8,422 nucleotides of DNA from Chthoniobacter flavus (GTDB lineage: Bacteria; Verrucomicrobiota; Verrucomicrobiia; Chthoniobacterales; Terrimicrobiaceae). Made by a program: the position numbers and the translations under genes. The notes beneath the pieces were generated by a model that was given only the letters and a program-made list of their open reading frames with translations, was not told the origin of the DNA and searched no databases. The DNA lies in contig CAMDOJ010000079.1 of NCBI GenBank assembly GCA_945903555.1, positions 1 through 8,422 of the forward strand, read 5' to 3'. Shown piece after piece: positions 1-5,050 of this stretch (position 1 is its first letter; every line of letters starts with the position of its first letter).

Positions 1-1510
1 GCACGTTTGTTTTCGGGTGCTGAAAAAGGGATTCAGCAAGAGGCGTAGCGATGAGTTGGCGACCTAGGATTTGGGCGGAATTGGAGATCATTCGGTCTGG
101 CTCGTAAGCGAAGATGTATCGGATTTGGTGGCTATCAAGAATGGCCTCCGCTTTTTCTGGAGATTCGGAAAGGTAGAACTCGCAGGAATCCACAACGCCG
201 GGCAGGCTTTGGTGTGAACTCCCGCCAATACATGGCTGACCACTCCACCAGACAATCGCTGCACAGAACCACCACGGGGCCATCACCCCCCCCTGCGGCA
301 ACTCACGCAAACGGATAGCCGCATCGCGAAGCGCCACGGCATCGGCGAGGTTTTCCGCGCGAGCACGCCAGGCCGCATCAGTCGGATATAAAGTGCGTTC
401 CCACTCGCTTGCGATAGGCCAGAGCGAAACCACAAAAGCTATCCATGCCACCCAGCACCGTCGCTGCGCGCTCAAAGCCCACGGCAGCGCCGTCGCGCAA
501 AAAAGGGCAACGAAGTAACCCCACCGAGCGTGATGCAAAGCCAATCCCGCCGTGACCAGAATCGGGACGAAGAACACCCAACCCGCAATCTCGCGATCCC
601 GACGAAACCGCCAAGCCAGCAAAAGCGGCAAAAAGACAATCATCCATCCGCACCAACCAAAAAGCACGCTAGGGGTCGTCGAACGAAGCTCGCCGATATT
701 TTGCGCCCAACGATCAAAGGCCGGATGAAACGCCGCCGCCCGCCAACCATCTATAACAAACGCGGCGGCGAGCAGTGCAAAAAAAAGTCCGACTGGACCG
801 ATGGCTTTTCGAAAATTGGACCGCAACCGTGGCATGAATATAAGAAGCCCACCGCGAGTCCCCAGCACCAAGACGAGAAGTATCAATGGTTCAAAGAGCG
901 AGACCCATAGCGCGAGCGCCCAAGCGCCCGCAGAGACAAATACCCAAGCCCGCCCACGCTGCAAAACGATACCCACCTCAGCCGCGATGGCTACCGCTAT
1001 CAAAAAAAGAAGAAGCGATTGGTGGTCCGGTCGACCAATTTGAAACCCATGCGCCAGAATCGGTGAAACAGCGATCAGAAGCAGCATCGCGCGGCGGTAG
1101 GGCAACCTCACTCGAAAGGACCACGCCGCGAGGAAGGCAAGAAGCGCAAGGCCCAACAATGGCGAAATCCACGCCCCCGCCATCGACAGGTGATTTGAAA
1201 GAAATGGTCGCAGAATTTGTGACAAGCCCGCAATGAGAGCATCGAGCGGCATGGTGGTATGAGGCTTCGTGCCGTCAGGGAAATTTTCAAAGGCATGCGA
1301 CCGTATGCTGTGTAGCCCCTCAGACTCAATCATCCGCACCCGCGTCATTCGAGCATAGCAATCTCCGTCTGTAAAATACACCTCCCCACCAAAGAAGACG
1401 CTTTCGTGGTTCCAAGTGAATGCGGCTAGTCCAACGGCCAGAATGAGCACAATCCAGACGACTTCTGTGATGACCTGCAGGGGCTTGAGAGTTAGTGTGG
1501 GCTTTTCCAA
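1..1510 (-). CDS. GT-C fold membrane glycosyltransferase, STT3/oligosaccharyltransferase-like (3' end outside window)
   Basis: Reading the - strand from 1510 gives 503 codons without a stop, running off the window edge. The protein is rich in hydrophobic segments (about residues 17-31, 112-130, 141-154, 165-180, 188-205, 210-222 and several more up to about 420), so it is an integral inner-membrane protein. A first-loop acidic motif TDGDCYARMTRVRM (D48, D50), then PHTTMPLDALI (about 83-93), GRPDHQS (D162, H163) and WWSGQP (421-426) with a following SHQSLPGVVDS stretch resemble GT-C enzymes of the STT3/AglB type. These transfer sugars from polyprenyl carriers in the periplasm. In STT3 the last motif is WWDYG; here it is changed. 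The start is a TTG (1508-1510), because TGA-TAA stops lie just upstream and the first in-frame ATG comes after the acidic motif. No clear Shine-Dalgarno is visible. The acceptor is unknown; a PMT or ArnT-like role is an alternative. Confidence 0.72.
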   Translation of the reverse strand, partial: MEKPTLTLKPLQVITEVVWIVLILAVGLAAFTWNHESVFFGGEVYFTDGDCYARMTRVRMIESEGLHSIRSHAFENFPDGTKPHTTMPLDALIAGLSQILRPFLSNHLSMAGAWISPLLGLALLAFLAAWSFRVRLPYRRAMLLLIAVSPILAHGFQIGRPDHQSLLLFLIAVAIAAEVGIVLQRGRAWVFVSAGAWALALWVSLFEPLILLVLVLGTRGGLLIFMPRLRSNFRKAIGPVGLFFALLAAAFVIDGWRAAAFHPAFDRWAQNIGELRSTTPSVLFGWCGWMIVFLPLLLAWRFRRDREIAGWVFFVPILVTAGLALHHARWGYFVALFCATALPWALSAQRRCWVAWIAFVVSLWPIASEWERTLYPTDAAWRARAENLADAVALRDAAIRLRELPQGGVMAPWWFCAAIVWWSGQPCIGGSSHQSLPGVVDSCEFYLSESPEKAEAILDSHQIRYIFAYEPDRMISNSAQILGRQLIATPLAESLFQHPKTNV

Positions 1511-1561
1511 TATCTTGTGGCTGGCTTTTTATCACATCCCAACATCCTGTGGAAAAGCCAG
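1500..1561. repeat. Overlapping inverted repeats (GGCTTTTCCA / CTGGCTTTT family)
   Basis: Two perfect inverted repeats share one arm. GGCTTTTCCA at 1500-1509 is the reverse complement of TGGAAAAGCC at 1550-1559. CTGGCTTTT at 1521-1529 is the reverse complement of AAAAGCCAG at 1553-1561. The right arm could therefore pair with either left arm, giving two exclusive hairpins. The block overlaps the first codons of the glycosyltransferase gene. Possible roles are a regulator-binding cluster or an RNA switch in the leader; neither is shown. Confidence 0.6.
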
Positions 1562-1618
1562 AAAATTGCGGAAAAACATTGCCCAGCGACGGCATCCCCG
1601 TTTAAATGAAAGATTGAA
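1511..1618. promoter_or_regulatory. Divergent intergenic control region between the glycosyltransferase and gyrB
   Basis: This 108-bp gap must hold the promoters for the leftward glycosyltransferase gene and for gyrB. No box close to the sigma-70 consensus stands out. Weak candidates are TTGCCC (1580-1585) with TAAATG (1603-1608) 17 bp downstream for gyrB, and a GATAAA-like -10 on the - strand near 1526-1531 for the other gene. The left half is filled by inverted repeats, annotated separately. I see no RNA gene here and no credible small ORF. Confidence 0.45.
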
Positions 1619-4252
1619 TTGTCCACCGATCCCAGCGACGAAATTCTGAATCAGATGCCAGACGAACAAATTCCCGAAAAAAACGCCACTAACAACGAAG
1701 CCAAGAAAGCCGTTAAACCTACGCCGGACTTCAAGGCGAGCAGTTACACAGCCGATGATTTAAGTTCCCTCAAGGGACTGGAGGCCGTGCGTAAAAAGCC
1801 CGGCATGTATATCGGCGGCACCGATGAACGTGCGCTCCACCATTGCGTGAGCGAGGTTCTTGATAACTCGGTCGATGAATTTCTGGCAGGCCATTGTACC
1901 CACATCGATGTGACCATTCATGCGGATGGTTCGATTTCCATTCGCGATAACGGACGCGGCATTCCCGTCGATATCAACAAGGAAGAAGGCATCCCCGGCG
2001 TGGAGCTCGTTCTCACACGCTTGCACTCCGGCGGAAAATACGGACAGGGCAACTACGAATACTCAGGTGGAACCCACGGCGTCGGCGCGAAGTGCGTCAA
2101 CGCCGTTTCCGAGTGGTTCAAAGTCGAAGTGACTCGCGATGGTAAGATCCATGCCATGTCCTTCGAGCGTGGCGCAACAAAGCAAAGCCTGCACGTGATC
2201 GCCGAGGTCAAATCCGCGAAGCAGACCGGCACACTCATCACCTTCCTCCCAGATACGGAGATTTTCGAAGAAACAATCGAGTTCAAAGCCGAGCGCATCA
2301 TCACCCGCTTGAATGATCTGGCTTACATCAATGCTCCCCTCTCATTCACGTTCATTGATGAGCGTCAGGACAGTGTGAAGCCGATTCATATCGTTCACCC
2401 ACTCGGCGTGGAAGAGTTTGTGGGCCGCTTGGTAGAAAACAAAACTCTCGTGCACCCAAAGCCCATCATGATCAAGGGCACGCGGGACAAGGTGATCGTT
2501 GAGATCGGCCTTCACTACACGGACACCTACAACGAGCAACTCCTTTGCTACACGAATGCCGTGCCGAATCCAGACGGCGGCACGCACAGCAGCGGCTTCC
2601 GGGGATCCCTCACCCGCGCGATCAACCAATACGCAAAAAACAATTCCCTGCTGAAAGACAAAGACGTCCCGATCACCGGCAATGATGTGCTTGAAGGCCT
2701 CGCTGCCGTTGTGAGCGTGAAGCACCCCGATCCTCGCTTCGAATCCCAGACCAAAGTGAAGCTCATCTCGCCTGAGGTGGACGGCATCGTAGGATCGATC
2801 AGCTACGAAGGCTTAATGCTGCACTTCGACCAAAATCCGAATGTAGGCAAACGCATCATTGAGAAGTGCCTCATGGCCGCACGGGCTCGCGAAGCCGCTC
2901 GCAAAGCGCGTGAAACCGTCCGCAAGGGCGCACTCACCGGCGGCGGACTGCCCGGAAAACTTGCCGACTGCTCAGAGCGCGATCCCGATCTCACAGAACT
3001 CTACGTGGTAGAAGGCGACTCGGCCGGCGGCTCGGCCAAGCAAGGTCGCGATCGCCGATTCCAAGCGATTCTTCCGATCAAGGGTAAAATCATCAATGTC
3101 GAGAAGGCTCGCCTCGATAAGGTTCTTCAAAACACAGAGGTTCAGACTCTCATCACCGCGATCGGCACCGGCATCGGCATTGCCGCGACAGAGAAAGACC
3201 GCGAAGGTAGCTTCAATATTGAGAAACTCCGTTACGGCCGGATCATCATCATGACCGATGCCGACGTCGACGGATCCCACATTCGTACCCTTCTCCTCAC
3301 GTTTTTCTGCCGTCACATGGTGGAACTCGTCAAGCAAGGCAAAGTCTATATCGCCCAGCCTCCGCTCTACCTCATCAAGCGTAAAAAACGCGAGGAATAC
3401 GTGGATGACGACGCCCAGCTCAACAAGATCCTCATCGGCATTGGCGCCGACGAAGTGAAGATCAAAAATCTCGCTGATGGCAAAGTTTTCAACTCGACCC
3501 AGCTTAAGGATATCCTTGAACTCCTCGAGCGCTTTGCCAAATTCAGTGATGCCATCCGTCGTCACGGCGGCGACTTTGAGGAATACCTCGCAGAACGTGA
3601 TCCCGCGACCGGCAAGCTCCCGACTTTCATGGTCAAAATCCGCGAAGGCAACACCGAGTGGGCCAGCTACTTCCCAGGCGAAGCGCAAGTCCGCGAGTTC
3701 CACGAAGGCAACCGCGATTTGAATCTTTACGATGAGGCTCCCGAACCCGTGGAAGGCGAATTCCCCTTCCCCGATGTGCCCATGAAGTCGAAAAAGGAAA
3801 AGATCGATCCAGCCAACCGCCGCCGCGCAAAGCTCATCGAACTCCACGAATCCACATCCGCTCAGAAACTCATCGACGAACTCGCCAGAAAAGGCCTCAA
3901 AATCGAGCACTACTCGAGCAGCGATAGCCCGATTTTTGAACTCGTCGAGGGCGAGGGTGACAAAGCCGTCACCACCCCTCTTTTTGCCATACCCGAGATT
4001 CTTGCCCGCATTATTGAGATCGGCAAACGCGGCCTATCGATCCAACGATTTAAAGGTCTAGGAGAAATGAATCCCAAGCAACTCTTCGAAACGACCATGA
4101 ATCCCGAAAAGCGCAAAATGCTCAAGGTCGTACTCAATGAAGACAACGCCGTCGAAGCCGACCGCATGTTTACCATTCTCATGGGAGACGTCGTCGAACC
4201 CCGCCGCCAATTCATCGAGGACAATGCCCTCAACGCCCGCTTGGACGTTTGA
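1619..4252 (+). CDS. gyrB: DNA gyrase subunit B
   Basis: ATP-hydrolysing subunit of DNA gyrase, which with GyrA introduces negative supercoils in the cytoplasm. The GHKL ATPase domain shows EVLDNSVDE (79-87, catalytic E79 and Mg-binding N83), DNGRGIP (110-116), LHSGGKY (135-141) and the ATP lid GGTHGVG (150-156). The transducer lysine lies in QTK (377-379). The TOPRIM domain has EGDSAGG (465-471), LPIKGKIINVEKARLDK (485-501) and DADVDGSH (547-554, metal-binding aspartates). An insertion of about 200 residues, as in Gram-negative GyrB, precedes QRFKGLGEMNP (809-819). At 877 aa it is longer than the E. coli enzyme (804), partly from a polar N-terminal leader of about 45 residues. An in-frame TGA at 1607 limits the start to TTG 1619 or ATG 1655; neither has a good Shine-Dalgarno, so the start is uncertain. 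The lid has Thr152 where most GyrBs have Leu. ParE is less likely given the neighbouring gyrA. Confidence 0.97.
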   Translation: MSTDPSDEILNQMPDEQIPEKNATNNEAKKAVKPTPDFKASSYTADDLSSLKGLEAVRKKPGMYIGGTDERALHHCVSEVLDNSVDEFLAGHCTHIDVTIHADGSISIRDNGRGIPVDINKEEGIPGVELVLTRLHSGGKYGQGNYEYSGGTHGVGAKCVNAVSEWFKVEVTRDGKIHAMSFERGATKQSLHVIAEVKSAKQTGTLITFLPDTEIFEETIEFKAERIITRLNDLAYINAPLSFTFIDERQDSVKPIHIVHPLGVEEFVGRLVENKTLVHPKPIMIKGTRDKVIVEIGLHYTDTYNEQLLCYTNAVPNPDGGTHSSGFRGSLTRAINQYAKNNSLLKDKDVPITGNDVLEGLAAVVSVKHPDPRFESQTKVKLISPEVDGIVGSISYEGLMLHFDQNPNVGKRIIEKCLMAARAREAARKARETVRKGALTGGGLPGKLADCSERDPDLTELYVVEGDSAGGSAKQGRDRRFQAILPIKGKIINVEKARLDKVLQNTEVQTLITAIGTGIGIAATEKDREGSFNIEKLRYGRIIIMTDADVDGSHIRTLLLTFFCRHMVELVKQGKVYIAQPPLYLIKRKKREEYVDDDAQLNKILIGIGADEVKIKNLADGKVFNSTQLKDILELLERFAKFSDAIRRHGGDFEEYLAERDPATGKLPTFMVKIREGNTEWASYFPGEAQVREFHEGNRDLNLYDEAPEPVEGEFPFPDVPMKSKKEKIDPANRRRAKLIELHESTSAQKLIDELARKGLKIEHYSSSDSPIFELVEGEGDKAVTTPLFAIPEILARIIEIGKRGLSIQRFKGLGEMNPKQLFETTMNPEKRKMLKVVLNEDNAVEADRMFTILMGDVVEPRRQFIEDNALNARLDV

Positions 4253-4278
4253 CAAGCGTGACCACATGTGACTACATT
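4249..4278 (+). promoter_or_regulatory. Probable promoter of the toxin-antitoxin module, overlapping the gyrB stop
   Basis: A perfect sigma-70 -35 box TTGACA lies at 4249-4254, sharing bases with the gyrB stop codon TGA (4250-4252). Eighteen bp downstream is TACATT (4273-4278), matching the TATAAT -10 at four of six positions. Transcription would begin near 4284-4286, at the first possible ATG of the antitoxin, giving a leaderless message for that start or a leader of about 68 nt for the start at 4353. The spacer is filled by the tandem repeat annotated separately. Confidence 0.6.
4258..4277. repeat. Tandem 10-bp direct repeat, likely antitoxin operator
   Basis: GTGACCACAT (4258-4267) is followed directly by GTGACTACAT (4268-4277), differing at one base. 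The junction also forms a perfect 8-bp palindrome CACATGTG (4263-4270), extended by outer GT/AC matches into an imperfect 18-bp palindrome. The unit length equals about one helical turn, and the repeat occupies the spacer and the -10 box of the promoter. That is where Phd-family antitoxins, alone or with their toxin, commonly bind to repress their own operon. Binding itself is inferred. Confidence 0.55.
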
Positions 4279-4283
4279 GAGGA

Positions 4284-4610
4284 ATGAAGAAAACCGTCAG
4301 TTATCTCGACGACCTAGGGGCGGAATCCTCCTCGGTGTTGCAGGAAATTGCCATGATGCCCGGAATTGGCGAAACGATCAGCGTGCGCTCCGCCAAAGCC
4401 CATTTATCCGCCTTGCTCGAGTTGGCAGCAGGTGGACGCGAAATCACGATCACCAGCGGCGGCAAGCCGAAGGCCATGATCAGCGCCCTTCGCAAACCCA
4501 AACACGTTCCATTCACAGGCACCCGCGAGCATCTCGCAAAAATGCCACCTTGGACTGGCGGTCCAACCGCCGACGAAATCATTCGGGAGGAGCGCGATTC
4601 GAGACCCTAG
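4284..4610 (+). CDS. Phd/YefM-family antitoxin (VapB-type partner of the downstream PIN toxin)
   Basis: Predicted antitoxin that binds and inhibits the adjacent toxin and represses the operon. Counting from ATG 4284 (108 aa), the Phd/YefM fold spans about residues 31-68. ISVRSAKAHLSALLELAAGG is followed by REITITSGGKPKAMISAL, the usual N-terminal DNA-binding and dimerisation part. The tail TADEIIREERDSRP (about 95-108) has the charged pattern typical of VapC-binding antitoxin C termini. Start choice is open. ATG 4284 is the longest form and lies at the predicted transcription start, with GAGG only 1 nt away. ATG 4353 has AGGA at 4342-4345 with 7-nt spacing and would give an 85-aa protein beginning MMPGIGETISV, closer to usual family length. 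The extra 23 residues match nothing I recognise. It begins 31 nt after gyrB and ends 2 nt before the toxin. Confidence 0.85.
   Translation: MKKTVSYLDDLGAESSSVLQEIAMMPGIGETISVRSAKAHLSALLELAAGGREITITSGGKPKAMISALRKPKHVPFTGTREHLAKMPPWTGGPTADEIIREERDSRP
4353..4355 (+). promoter_or_regulatory. Alternative antitoxin start codon with Shine-Dalgarno at 4342-4345
   Basis: ATG at 4353 (with a second ATG at 4356) is preceded by AGGA at 4342-4345, a normal 7-nt spacing. The conserved Phd domain begins a few residues later. If this is the real start, the transcript has a leader of about 68 nt and the first 23 residues of the long form are not made. Confidence 0.45.
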
Positions 4611-4612
4611 CT

Positions 4613-5047
4613 ATGTATCTTGATAGCGCCATTATCGTTAAGTTGCTCGTTGCCGAACCCGATTCCACCTTTTTTCAAAACGCTCTGGTGGGAGAATTAC
4701 TTTGGACATCGGAACTTTCTATGACGGAAGTCGCCTCTGCTCTTGTCAGCAAAGAACGCCAAAATCTGATTACGGATTCGATGCGACGCGCGGCTTTGAA
4801 TTTGTTCGATGAACGAGTCGCCTCCGGCCAAATGCTCATTCTGCCCATCGACAACAAAACTTTCACTCGCGCACGGTTCCTTCTCGAGACATGCCATCCG
4901 GATGTCGCCTTAAGATCGCTTGATGCCATCCATCTCGCCGCTTGCAACCAAGCGGCCGCCTTCCCTCTCTGCGCCTCCGATTGCCGGATGCGTGCAGCCG
5001 CCACTAAACTTCACATTCCTATTTTTCCCGAATCTTTGCCCAGCTAA
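4613..5047 (+). CDS. PIN-domain ribonuclease toxin, VapC-like
   Basis: A 144-aa protein of normal VapC length. PIN toxins are Mg/Mn-dependent ribonucleases that cut tRNA or rRNA and stop translation when not held by their antitoxin. The acidic active-site set is complete: D4 in MYLDSA, E39 in SMTEVASAL, D104 in LDAIHLAA and D123 in CASDCRM. The toxin should therefore be catalytically competent. The start is ATG 4613, 2 nt after the antitoxin stop. No in-frame start codon lies between the strong GGGAGGAG (4585-4592) and this ATG, so that motif is 20 nt away, too far for normal initiation. Translational coupling to the antitoxin is likely and would keep toxin synthesis below antitoxin synthesis. 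The reading frame is also open upstream to 4268, but that part is a shadow of the antitoxin. The gene ends 3 nt before gyrA. The RNA target cannot be told from sequence. Confidence 0.88.
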   Translation: MYLDSAIIVKLLVAEPDSTFFQNALVGELLWTSELSMTEVASALVSKERQNLITDSMRRAALNLFDERVASGQMLILPIDNKTFTRARFLLETCHPDVALRSLDAIHLAACNQAAAFPLCASDCRMRAAATKLHIPIFPESLPS

Positions 5048-5050
5048 TCC

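Noticed and set aside
530..1236. Overlapping + strand open frames at 530-910, 801-1043 and 886-1236
   Set aside because: They lie opposite the continuous 503-codon membrane-protein frame, and their translations are Arg/Pro/Lys-rich with no recognisable domain, as expected for antisense shadows.
2972..3910. 312-codon open frame on the - strand inside gyrB
   Set aside because: gyrB is unmistakable on the + strand; the antisense frame is a by-product of its codon bias and shows no domain.
4268..4612. Upstream extension of the toxin frame, which would give a 259-aa protein
   Set aside because: It covers the antitoxin gene in another frame, has no family match, and the PIN domain begins exactly at ATG 4613.
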